A DNA stretch of 64,000 nucleotides, from NCBI RefSeq assembly GCF_017255015.1, contig NZ_JAFKCS010000004.1:124001-188000 (forward strand). Direction: 5' to 3'. This stretch comes from Bowmanella yangjiangensis. GTDB taxonomy: Bacteria; Pseudomonadota; Gammaproteobacteria; Enterobacterales; Alteromonadaceae. How positions within the stretch are numbered: the first letter of the stretch is position 1; each line of letters opens with the position of its first letter. The notes under the pieces were generated by a model. It had not been told where the DNA came from, searched no databases, and saw nothing but the letters and a program-made list of their open reading frames with translations. Below, piece after piece: positions 29,869 through 37,744 of this stretch. The position numbers and the translations under genes were made by a program.

Positions 29869-30462
29869 TTAAAATTCTTGGGGCAACAGCGTCGCTTTTA
29901 ACAATATCACCGGTTCTACCGGTACATCCGGCCAGCCCCAGGTAGGATGTACCTGGGTTTCCACAGCGGCTATTTTGTCCAGTACCTCTGTTCCTTCTAC
30001 CACCCGGCCAAAAACTGCGTAGCCCCATTTGCGGCCCGGATCCAGACTGGGATTGTCATTCATATTAAAGAAAAACTGCCTGCCCGCCGAATGGGGATCG
30101 TTCTCCCTGGCCATGGCAATAGTGTATAGCTCGTTTTTGTTACCATTCCCGGATTCATTGAAAATAGTTTTCATCACAGGTTTGGTGTTGAACTCTTGGT
30201 CGTAGCCACCGCCCTGTACCACAAAGTCCTGAATCACCCGGTGAAAAATGGTGCCTTCGTAGCTGCGCTTATCAACGTACAGCAAAAAGTTGTTGGTGGT
30301 GATGGGAGCGGCAGCCCGGTCAAGTTCGACAACTATATCACCCATACTGGTTTCCAGTTTTACCTTCGGGAACAGGTTACCCTTTTGCAGTTGTGAACCG
30401 TCGTCGGCAGCCTGTAGCAAAGGGGAAAAACACATTAACAGCAAGGCCAGAATGCGTGGCAT
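29869..30462 (-). CDS. Periplasmic cyclophilin-type peptidyl-prolyl isomerase
   Basis: 197 residues with a Sec signal peptide (ending near LLQAADD). Cyclophilin core motifs VKLETSMGDIVVELD, IFHRVIQDFVVQGGGYD, FFFNMNDNPSLD and YAVFGRVVEG match the PpiA type. Accelerates proline isomerisation in periplasmic proteins. It lies 11 bases downstream of rlmG in the same direction and converges on djlA with only nine bases between and no clear terminator. Confidence 0.93.
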   Translation of the reverse strand: MPRILALLLMCFSPLLQAADDGSQLQKGNLFPKVKLETSMGDIVVELDRAAAPITTNNFLLYVDKRSYEGTIFHRVIQDFVVQGGGYDQEFNTKPVMKTIFNESGNGNKNELYTIAMARENDPHSAGRQFFFNMNDNPSLDPGRKWGYAVFGRVVEGTEVLDKIAAVETQVHPTWGWPDVPVEPVILLKATLLPQEF

Positions 30463-30473
30463 GGTGATGCTCC

Positions 30474-31601
30474 TTATTTCTTGAACGCCGATAAGATAAC
30501 GAATTTATTGTTCACTGCAACCTGTCGGCAGCCGCCAAACAGTCGTTTCAGTTTATCCTGGTAGCCTAAATGACGGTTGCCGACAATGCGTAATTCTCCG
30601 CCGCTACGCAATATATGCCGGGCATCGCTAAACATTTGCCAGGCAATATGATCGGTAATGCGTTGTTGCTGGTGAAAGGGCGGATTGCACAGTACAAGAT
30701 CCACTGACTGGGCTGGCACCTGCTCCAAACAATTGCTGGCAATAAATTCACAAACCGCTAAGTGCTCTGGCATATTACTGGCGACATTCAACTGCGCTGA
30801 GGCCACCGCCATATGAGACTCATCGACGAAAAGTAATTTGCTCGGTGGGCTTTGTTGCAACAGACTCAAACCCAGCACACCGTTACCACAGCCCAAATCC
30901 ATCACACGTTTATGACGGGTATCTGGAAGATGGCTAAGCAGAAAACGTGCACCTATATCCAACTGAGCACGGGCAAATACATTGGCATGGTTGTGTATGG
31001 TCAGGCCGCTGCCCTCCAATTGCCAGATGGTTGGAAAAGGACTGACAGCCGGTGTTCGTGGCTCCGGCTGGCAAAAAATCAGTCGGGCTTTTTTACGTGC
31101 CAGTGAAGTACGTGTGGCCCCCAGATATTTTTCAAATAGTGCCAGGGTCGATTTTTGAATTTGATTGACCTTGGCGGCAGCGATAATTCGGGTGCTTTCG
31201 CTCACTTTGGGCTGTAATTGAATAAGCTGATGTTCCAGTAGGGCCAAGGTTTTGGGGATCTTCAGCAAAACCATATCGGCAGGCTCATCAGGTAAACTCA
31301 AACTGTCAAACCAGCGTACTTGCGACTCATCTATGCCATTGGTATTGAGGTTTTGTGCCAAGGCCAGGCGACTTACCTGTGAGTCATTTATCCAGGCGGG
31401 AGACCACGCTGCCAGAAAACAGCCTAATGCACCGCAATCATCATTGAAAATCAGCAAGTTGGCAGGTCTTTGCAGCTCTTTGATCTCTTCTAATAGCAAC
31501 TCATCTGCTGCATCCCAGGCCTGCTCACTTTTATCCTGTAAACGGGCGGGATAGCGTTGCAGCTTAAGGCTGCGCTCATTTGCAGTTAGAATGACCTTCA
31601 T
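30474..31601 (-). CDS. rlmG: 23S rRNA (guanine-1835-N2)-methyltransferase RlmG
   Basis: 375 residues, near E. coli RlmG length. N-terminal degenerate Rossmann half (AWDAADELLLEE, VLLKIPKTLALLEHQL), C-terminal methyltransferase half with VMDLGCGNGVLGL (SAM) and the catalytic LCNPPFHQQ. Methylates G1835 of 23S rRNA. Divergent from the AlkB-like gene with 27 bases between starts; probably co-transcribed with the cyclophilin gene. Confidence 0.94.
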   Translation of the reverse strand: MKVILTANERSLKLQRYPARLQDKSEQAWDAADELLLEEIKELQRPANLLIFNDDCGALGCFLAAWSPAWINDSQVSRLALAQNLNTNGIDESQVRWFDSLSLPDEPADMVLLKIPKTLALLEHQLIQLQPKVSESTRIIAAAKVNQIQKSTLALFEKYLGATRTSLARKKARLIFCQPEPRTPAVSPFPTIWQLEGSGLTIHNHANVFARAQLDIGARFLLSHLPDTRHKRVMDLGCGNGVLGLSLLQQSPPSKLLFVDESHMAVASAQLNVASNMPEHLAVCEFIASNCLEQVPAQSVDLVLCNPPFHQQQRITDHIAWQMFSDARHILRSGGELRIVGNRHLGYQDKLKRLFGGCRQVAVNNKFVILSAFKK

Positions 31602-31628
31602 GGATTCGTCGCTCTCAGTTGATAATAG

Positions 31629-32228
31629 ATGCAGCCGTCTTTGTTCAATCCCGGTAAAATTTCGCTCCCTCAGGCTGAGTTGGACTACCGGACAGATTTT
31701 CTCTCACAGGCAAAAGCCGATGCCTTGTTATTGTGCTTTCGCCAGTCATTAAATTGGCGGCAGGATTCTATCAAACTCTACGGTAAAGTGGTGAAAATCC
31801 CCAGATTACAAGCCTGGTATGGCGATGCAGACTGTACGTATCGTTACTCTGGCTTAACTATGACGCCTTTGCCCTGGACTGAGGAGCTTTGGGAGCTAAA
31901 GCAACGCTGTGAGCAAGCTTGCGGGCATAGATTTAATTCGGTGCTGGCGAATTGGTACCGCGATGGCAACGACAGTATGGGCTGGCATGCAGATAGCGAG
32001 TCTGAATTGGGTGACAACCCTGTTATTGCGTCAGTCAGTTTGGGGGCTTGCCGCAATCTGGATTTTCGCCATATTCACAGCAACGAAAAGTACCGAATTG
32101 CTTTGGCTCATGGCAGTCTGCTGATAATGCAAGGCGCTACCCAGCAATATTGGCAACATGCCATTGCCAAGACGCGCCGGGTCAGTGATGGACGAATCAA
32201 TCTGACCTTTCGTTATATCAAGGCTTAG
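31629..32228 (+). CDS. AlkB-family alpha-ketoglutarate-dependent dioxygenase
   Basis: 199 residues, the size of single-domain AlkB homologues of the ALKBH2/3-like type. Iron ligands HxD in MGWHADSESELG and a distal His in YWQHAIAKT; the double Arg segment TRRVSDGRINLTFR completes the 2-oxoglutarate site. Also SVSLGACRNLDFRH. Likely removes alkyl adducts from DNA or RNA bases. The very short divergent gap to rlmG implies overlapping promoters. Confidence 0.9.
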   Translation: MQPSLFNPGKISLPQAELDYRTDFLSQAKADALLLCFRQSLNWRQDSIKLYGKVVKIPRLQAWYGDADCTYRYSGLTMTPLPWTEELWELKQRCEQACGHRFNSVLANWYRDGNDSMGWHADSESELGDNPVIASVSLGACRNLDFRHIHSNEKYRIALAHGSLLIMQGATQQYWQHAIAKTRRVSDGRINLTFRYIKA

Positions 32229-32312
32229 GGACAGCTTGCCTGATTTAGACGAATCTAAGGTTATAAATGTGTATATATCCTCGCTTAAAAAATATATCTC
32301 GACGGCTCAGGT

Positions 32313-32400
32313 GGTTATCATTGAAACCCGGCTTTATGAGGTAAATGAGGGTTGTAACCTTGCTGGCGAAAGCTAAATTTAAACCAGAGGGATGATAGCC
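32313..32400 (+). other. Possible structured leader upstream of bolA
   Basis: GGTTATCAT (32313-32321) can pair with ATGATAGCC (32392-32400), a 9-bp closing stem with one G-U. Inside it AACCC (32325-32329) can pair with GGGTT (32349-32353), and CTGG (32363-32366) with CCAG (32384-32387). The layout is that of a three-way junction about 70 bases before the bolA start. Found by eye; not matched to any RNA family I know. The rest of 32229-32472 holds no gene. Confidence 0.35.
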
Positions 32401-32472
32401 GGAGCGTTATTCGGCGGCGGCGTAAAAATGCTTCAATGCATGCCGGAAAATGGCAGTAAAAAGGGTTGAGAG

Positions 32473-32796
32473 ATGAATATTCAAAGCGTAATCGAAGAAA
32501 AATTGTTGTCCCACTTTCAGCCGGCGTATCTGGAAGTGATCAATGAAAGCCACCAACATAATGTGCCTATGGGTTCAGAAACGCATTTCAAAGTGGTGCT
32601 GGTTTCGCCTTCGTTTAGTGGCGAGCGCCTGATTAACCGACACAGGGCCGTCAATGCCGTGCTCAAAGATGAATTGGCAAATCATATTCATGCATTAGCA
32701 TTGCACACCTACACAGACAGTGAATGGCAAGGATTGTATGGTGGTGCCCCTGATTCACCCGCCTGCCTCGGTGGTTTGAAACGAAAAGTGTCTTAG
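32473..32796 (+). CDS. bolA: BolA-family protein
   Basis: 107 residues, typical BolA length. Class-II KH-like fold with [33 protein letters not shown] and the invariant [13 protein letters not shown]. Works with monothiol glutaredoxins in iron-sulfur handling and as a regulator of envelope and biofilm traits in E. coli. GTTGAGAG stands ahead of the ATG. The stop codon lies within the loop of its own terminator. Confidence 0.94.
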   Translation: MNIQSVIEEKLLSHFQPAYLEVINESHQHNVPMGSETHFKVVLVSPSFSGERLINRHRAVNAVLKDELANHIHALALHTYTDSEWQGLYGGAPDSPACLGGLKRKVS

Positions 32797-32808
32797 GACA
32801 CTTTTTTT
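32784..32808 (+). terminator. bolA terminator overlapping the end of the CDS
   Basis: AAAAGTGTC-TTAG-GACACTTTT with further T. The last bolA codons form the left arm and the TAG stop falls in the loop. Confidence 0.85.
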
Positions 32809-32815
32809 ATGCCCG

Positions 32816-33427
32816 TTGTACGGCTCACCGTTCCAATCTGGTAAAGATTTTGTTAAAAGCTTGCTGCAAATTAAAAAAATAAACTGTCGACTCGTGCAAC
32901 CTGTAACGTCATCTTCTCTGGTTATAGACCGAATAAACCTGTATTTGTGCAAAGTCATTAGCTGGCTCACGCTGCTGATGGTGGTGCTTGTGTTCACCAT
33001 CGTATTATTGCGCTATGGCTTCAATCTAGGCTGGATTGCCATGCAGGAGTCGGCGATGTATTTGCATGCGGCAGTATTTATGCTTGGCTGTGCACATACT
33101 TTAAAAGCCGATGAACATGTACGGGTAGACATCTTCTATCGTAACTGGTCTGCCAAAACCCGCGCCATGATTGACTTGGCTGGCGCGTTGTTTCTGCTGT
33201 TACCGGTTAATATTTTTATCTTTTTTATGAGTTGGGACTACGTAGCCACCTCCTGGCGGTTGTTAGAGGACTCTCCTGAAGCCGGCGGGCTGCCATTGGT
33301 GTTTTTGCTTAAAAGCTTAATCCCGCTATTTTGCCTTACCATGAGCCTGCAAGCCCTGGCGCAAAGTTGGATTAATTGGCGGGTCTTGGGTGGTTCGAGC
33401 TTGCCGTCAAGCCAGGAGCCTGGTTGA
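32816..33427 (+). CDS. TRAP transporter small permease (DctQ)
   Basis: Up to 203 residues. Four predicted TM helices (ISWLTLLMVVLVFTIVLLRYG; MYLHAAVFMLGCAHTL; AGALFLLLPVNIFIFFM; LIPLFCLTMSLQALAQSW) with the DctQ-type AHTLKADEHVRVDIFYRNWS. The open frame has no ATG before the first TM helix; starts at TTG (32816 and later) or a GTG near residue 27 are possible, so the N-terminus is uncertain. Its stop shares one base with the DctM start. Forms the membrane part of a TRAP uptake system with DctM. Confidence 0.88.
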   Translation: MYGSPFQSGKDFVKSLLQIKKINCRLVQPVTSSSLVIDRINLYLCKVISWLTLLMVVLVFTIVLLRYGFNLGWIAMQESAMYLHAAVFMLGCAHTLKADEHVRVDIFYRNWSAKTRAMIDLAGALFLLLPVNIFIFFMSWDYVATSWRLLEDSPEAGGLPLVFLLKSLIPLFCLTMSLQALAQSWINWRVLGGSSLPSSQEPG

Positions 33428-34794
33428 TGGAATATCTTGCCCTGATTTTGTTTGTACTGGTTTGCCTGGTGTTAATGCTGGGTTACCCGGTTGCCTATGC
33501 ATTGGCAGGTACAGCCCTGTTATTCGCGTCTGTCAGCGCCTTGTTTGGTGCCTTTGATATGGCCTACCTGCATGCCTTGCCCAGTCGTCTGTACGGCATA
33601 ATGACCAATCAAACCTTGCTGGCCGTGCCGCTTTTTGTATTTATGGGCATGATGTTGGAAAAGTCCAAAGTGGCGGAAGACTTACTCGCTGCCATGTCGC
33701 AGGTATTTGGCCGTTTTCGGGGGGGGCTGGCACTATCTGTGATTTTAGTGGGTATGTTAATGGCTGCCAGCACCGGTATTGTGGGGGCGACTGTGGTGAC
33801 TATGGGGCTGTTGTCATTACCCAGCATGCTAAAACGTGGTTATCACCCTGCATTTGCCACAGGTAGCATTTGTGCAACCGGCACGCTGGGACAAATTATC
33901 CCACCCTCTATTGCGCTGGTATTGCTGGGCGATGTGCTTTCCAGTGCGTATCAGCAAGCGCAGCTTAATATGGGTATTTTCTCCCCGGACTCTGTGTCGG
34001 TCGGAGACCTTTTTGTCGGCGCCTTAGTCCCTGGGCTGATGTTGGTTGGCTTATACCTCGCCTATGTATTGCTGAGTGCCAAACTGCGCCCTCACTGGTT
34101 CGAGAGTACCAGTGAGAAAGGCGTATCTATGCAACTAAAGCCTTTGTTAAAGGCGCTGCTGCCGCCGCTGGTATTAATGCTGTTGGTTTTAGGCTCCATC
34201 TTGGCTGGTTTGGCTACACCTACTGAAGCGGCAGGGGTAGGGGCGATGGGGGCAATTGTGCTGGCGTTGTTTTCGCGTCAGCTTAGCCTTAATAGACTCA
34301 AAGACGTGATGCTTGGTACCACCAAAGTGACTTCTATGGTGTTTCTTATTTTGATCGGCGCTTCGGTGTTCTCACTGGTATTCCGGGGACTGGGTGGAGA
34401 AACCTTGATTGAGGATTTCTTCACCGGGCTGCCCGGCGGCATACTAGGGGCGATGTTGCTGGTCATGCTGGTGATCTTTTTACTTGGTTTTATTCTGGAT
34501 TTTATTGAGATCACTTTTGTGGTGGTGCCTATCATTGGTCCGGTGCTCCTAGCCATGGGCGTTGATCCGGTTTGGCTGGGCATTATGATTGCGGTGAACT
34601 TGCAGACATCTTTCTTAACACCTCCTTTTGGTTTTGCGCTTTTCTATCTGCGCGGTGTAGCGCCGTCGTCGGTAAGAACCGCGGATATGTACAAAGGGGT
34701 AATCCCCTTTATTGTTATTCAACTTATGTTGCTAGTCATGCTGGCAATCTGGCCTGAATTGGTGACTTGGCTTCCCGACACTTTATATAGCTAG
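33427..34794 (+). CDS. TRAP transporter large permease (DctM)
   Basis: 455 residues from the ATG at 33427 (MEYLALILF), which overlaps the DctQ stop by one base; an upstream in-frame start at 33376 would lie inside DctQ and is rejected. About a dozen hydrophobic helices with DctM features: MLGYPVAYALAG, LLAVPLFVFMGMMLEKS, GTLGQIIPPSIALVLLGD, GLATPTEAAGVGAMGA and LQTSFLTPPFGFALFYLRG. Carries the solute across the inner membrane, usually with Na+. Confidence 0.94.
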   Translation: MEYLALILFVLVCLVLMLGYPVAYALAGTALLFASVSALFGAFDMAYLHALPSRLYGIMTNQTLLAVPLFVFMGMMLEKSKVAEDLLAAMSQVFGRFRGGLALSVILVGMLMAASTGIVGATVVTMGLLSLPSMLKRGYHPAFATGSICATGTLGQIIPPSIALVLLGDVLSSAYQQAQLNMGIFSPDSVSVGDLFVGALVPGLMLVGLYLAYVLLSAKLRPHWFESTSEKGVSMQLKPLLKALLPPLVLMLLVLGSILAGLATPTEAAGVGAMGAIVLALFSRQLSLNRLKDVMLGTTKVTSMVFLILIGASVFSLVFRGLGGETLIEDFFTGLPGGILGAMLLVMLVIFLLGFILDFIEITFVVVPIIGPVLLAMGVDPVWLGIMIAVNLQTSFLTPPFGFALFYLRGVAPSSVRTADMYKGVIPFIVIQLMLLVMLAIWPELVTWLPDTLYS

Positions 34795-34818
34795 CCTATC
34801 TAACATGGAGATATGAAC

Positions 34819-35916
34819 ATGAAGTGGTTTTATTCGGCCTTTTGGGCTGGCGCAGCAGCACTAACACTGCTGGGGTGTGGTAAAGAACCGACGAACACTG
34901 ACCAAAGCGGGGCCAAGCAGCAACACTTTGAGTGGAAATTGGTGACGTCCTGGCCGAAGAATTTTCCAGGACTTGGTCGTGGACCTGAGACCTTTGCCAA
35001 AATGGTAGATGAGATGTCTGGCGGTAGACTGAAAGTGAAAGTGTACGGCGCTGGAGAACTGGTTCCAGGATTTGAGGTGTTTGATGCCGTATCCAGCGGT
35101 ACCGCACAGATGGGCCATGCAGGCAGTTATTACTGGAAGGGCAAGGCCCCCGCCGCGCAGATTTTTACTGCTATTCCGTTCGGCATGAATGTAACGGAAA
35201 CGAATAGCTGGTTGCACTATGGTGGCGGTTTGGCGTTGTGGAGAGAGGTCTATAAACCCTTCGGTGTGATTCCTTTCGCTGGCGGTAATACCGGGGTGCA
35301 GATGGCCGGCTGGTTTAAAAAGGAAATTCACAGCATTGACGATTTTACAGGTCTAAAAATACGTATGCCCGGTCTGGGGGCGGAAGTATTGAAGAAAGTC
35401 GGTGCCATACCGGTTGCGCTGACCGGAGGGGAGATTTTTACTGCTTTGCAAACCGGTGCGATAGATGCCACTGAATGGGTTGGACCATACAATGATTTAG
35501 CCTTCGGACTACATAAGGCAGCGGACTATTACTATTATTCTGGCTGGCATGAACCCGGTGCCATGCTGGAATTTACCGTAAATGAGCAAGCCTTTAACAG
35601 CTTGCCTGCCGATTTACAGAGCATAGTGGAAGTGGCAACTCGCGCAGTTAATCAGGACATGCTGGATGAGTATACGGCTCGCAATAATGAAGCCATGGCC
35701 GCACTTAGGGACAAACACGGTATCAAAGTGTTACCGCTTCCCGAGGATGTGATGCTGGCCCTTCGTGCTGCATCATTGGATGTTTTACAAGAGCAAGCCG
35801 CCCAAGACGCGCAATTTGCTAAAGTTTACGCTTCTTATGCTAAGTTTCAGCAGCAGGTTAGCGCCTATCATGAATTGTCAGAGATGGAGTATTACAAGAA
35901 CCGTCAGGCAAAATGA
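34819..35916 (+). CDS. TRAP transporter substrate-binding protein (DctP), lipoprotein, TakP-like
   Basis: 365 residues from the ATG at 34819, which has GGAG eight bases upstream; another ATG lies at 34813. Lipobox LTLLGC gives a predicted lipid-anchored mature protein. WKLVTSWPKNFPG, GGNTGVQMAGWFKKEI, GLKIRMPGLGAEVLKKVGA, GAIDATEWVGPYNDLAFGLH and WHEPGAMLEF match the subgroup of binding proteins for 2-oxoacids and lactate (TakP and its Thermus relative). The likely substrate is therefore a monocarboxylate such as a 2-oxoacid or lactate; this is inference from subgroup motifs. Last of the dctQ-M-P operon. Confidence 0.88.
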   Translation: MKWFYSAFWAGAAALTLLGCGKEPTNTDQSGAKQQHFEWKLVTSWPKNFPGLGRGPETFAKMVDEMSGGRLKVKVYGAGELVPGFEVFDAVSSGTAQMGHAGSYYWKGKAPAAQIFTAIPFGMNVTETNSWLHYGGGLALWREVYKPFGVIPFAGGNTGVQMAGWFKKEIHSIDDFTGLKIRMPGLGAEVLKKVGAIPVALTGGEIFTALQTGAIDATEWVGPYNDLAFGLHKAADYYYYSGWHEPGAMLEFTVNEQAFNSLPADLQSIVEVATRAVNQDMLDEYTARNNEAMAALRDKHGIKVLPLPEDVMLALRAASLDVLQEQAAQDAQFAKVYASYAKFQQQVSAYHELSEMEYYKNRQAK

Positions 35917-35934
35917 TAATTCAGGTCTCATTGT

Positions 35935-35966
35935 TAAGGGGACGCGATGGCGTCCCTTGGTTTTTT
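35935..35966 (+). terminator. TRAP operon terminator
   Basis: AAGGGGACGC-GATG-GCGTCCCTT hairpin with a single bulge, then GG and a T-run. Confidence 0.75.
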
Positions 35967-36101
35967 GGCGCTATCACTTATTTATAATTTGCTGCCCTTG
36001 CACAGATGAGTGAGGCATGAAAGTGGAAATAAAGTGTTCAGAGTTGTTTCTGGCGCGGGTGTCTTTACAATGTCGGCACTTCTTATAAAGGAAAGGTCCC
36101 T

Positions 36102-37280
36102 ATGGTTATTCAGCCGAAAATACGTGGCTTTATCTGTACCAATGCGCATCCAGTGGGCTGTGCGGTTAATGTTCAAAAACAGATCGATTACGTCAAGCAG
36201 CATGGCGTACAGGGGCAAGGCCCCAAAAATGTTCTGGTGTTAGGCTGCTCTACCGGATACGGGTTAGCCTCGCGCATCGTTGCTGGTTTTGGCTACGGCG
36301 CCAATACGCTGGGCGTATGTTTCGAAAAAGAAGCGTCAGAAACTAAAACCGCGACGGCTGGCTGGTACAATACCGCTGCCTTTCATAACAAGGCTAAGGA
36401 TGCCGGAGTCTATGCTAAAACCTTAAATGGTGATGCCTTTTCAAACCAAATGAAGCAGGATGTGATTGATATCATCAAGGCGGATTTGGGCAAAATCGAT
36501 CTGGTGGTATACAGCTTAGCCTCTCCGCGTCGTACCGATCCCAACACCGGTGAGGTATATTCGTCGACGCTCAAACCCATAGGCGGTAGCATTACGACCA
36601 AAAACCTTAACACCTCCAAGCGTATCATTGACGAAGTAACTGTAGAGGCGGCAAGCGATGATGAAATCGCCAACACGGTAAAAGTCATGGGTGGTGAAGA
36701 CTGGGAACTGTGGATCAAAGCATTGAAAGATGCCGGTGTGCTGGCCGAGAACTTTATTACTACGTCCTACACTTATATTGGTAAAGAACTTACCTGGCCT
36801 ATCTATGGTCATGCCACTATAGGTAAAGCTAAGGAAGACCTGGATCGCGCTACCCAAGTGATCCGTGAAATGACGGCTGACCTTAACGGTGAGGCTTTTG
36901 TCTCTTCGTTGAATGCAGTGGTAACTCAGGCCAGCTCTGCCATTCCTATTATGCCGCTATATATTTCGGCCCTTTTCAAGGTGATGAAAGGCGATGGTAC
37001 CTATGAGGGAACCATCGAACAGATTTATGGCCTGTTTACCGATAACTTGTATGCTGAGGAGCGCCGTTTTGACGAAGGCGGTCATTTGTTCCAGAACTAC
37101 AAAGAACTGGAAGATTCTGTGCAGCAACGGGTTCAGCAGGTTTGGGACAGCGTGCAAACAGAGACTATTGATGAAATGACCGACTATGTGGGCTATCACA
37201 ATGAATTCCTGCATTTGTTCGGATTTGGCTTTGAAGATGTCGATTACGGCGCCGATGTCAGTCCTCTGGCTGAATGGTAA
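36102..37280 (+). CDS. fabV: Trans-2-enoyl-ACP/CoA reductase (NADH), FabV
   Basis: 392 residues. MVIQPKIRGFICTNAHPVGC at the N-terminus and LVLGCSTGYGLASRI (NADH-binding glycine motif) are FabV signatures. The catalytic Tyr-x8-Lys motif is SYTYIGKELTWPIYGHATIG: Tyr of IYGHATIGK and its following Lys. Reduces the enoyl-ACP double bond in the last step of fatty-acid elongation and is typically insensitive to triclosan. AAAGGAAAGG precedes the ATG. Monocistronic, terminated just after the gene. Confidence 0.96.
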   Translation: MVIQPKIRGFICTNAHPVGCAVNVQKQIDYVKQHGVQGQGPKNVLVLGCSTGYGLASRIVAGFGYGANTLGVCFEKEASETKTATAGWYNTAAFHNKAKDAGVYAKTLNGDAFSNQMKQDVIDIIKADLGKIDLVVYSLASPRRTDPNTGEVYSSTLKPIGGSITTKNLNTSKRIIDEVTVEAASDDEIANTVKVMGGEDWELWIKALKDAGVLAENFITTSYTYIGKELTWPIYGHATIGKAKEDLDRATQVIREMTADLNGEAFVSSLNAVVTQASSAIPIMPLYISALFKVMKGDGTYEGTIEQIYGLFTDNLYAEERRFDEGGHLFQNYKELEDSVQQRVQQVWDSVQTETIDEMTDYVGYHNEFLHLFGFGFEDVDYGADVSPLAEW

Positions 37281-37291
37281 GTTGATAAAAG

Positions 37292-37314
37292 ACCGCCCTT
37301 GAGGCGGTTTTTTT
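37292..37314 (+). terminator. fabV terminator
   Basis: ACCGCC-CTTGA-GGCGGT with a run of T. Confidence 0.87.
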
Positions 37315-37429
37315 ATGCCTGAATTGTTTTGGGGTAGGGGCCTTAAAAAGTTCCACATGTTCCTCTGGGCTACTACCAAAGTATCAGAAAATGAGTGGCA
37401 TAAACAAACATTTGCATGGCGAAGAGACG

Positions 37430-37744
37430 GGGTTTAATGCTAAAATGCCGGGTTTGAGAGATAGGTCTATCTTTTTCAAAGATCCCTCCCATTGGTAAGG
37501 CGTGTTGTGAACCTGTAAAGGTTCGCAGATGTTGAGTACAGGATGTTGCTCGTCAATGCAAACAGGCTTTTTTGCATTGATATTGCAGTAGTGGCTGGGA
37601 AAATCGTAAAGAGAATTGCAGGCGCTTGTTACTGGATGACAGACAACAGGTGGGGTTAGTTTCGAATACTCATCAGGATTGGCCTTGGTGAGACTTCAGG
37701 ATGAATCCTGATGAGTATTCAGTAAATAAGTAGTGCAATTGCGT
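37430..37744 (+). promoter_or_regulatory. Long structured leader of the nqr operon
   Basis: The 430 bases between the fabV terminator and nqrA hold no gene but several inverted repeats: GAACCT/AGGTTC at 37509-37524, TCAATGCAA/TTGCATTGA at 37553-37580, and a perfect 17-bp pair at 37664-37680 and 37704-37720 with a 23-base loop. Inside the last, TCAGGAT (37696-37702) can instead pair with ATCCTGA (37705-37711), which excludes part of the long stem. The arrangement looks like an attenuator or riboswitch-type switch close to the nqrA start; function is inferred. Confidence 0.5.

Noticed and set aside
33376-33426. Upstream start for the DctM permease
   Set aside because: It would lie inside DctQ, whereas the ATG at 33427 overlaps the DctQ stop by one base and gives the usual DctM N-terminus.
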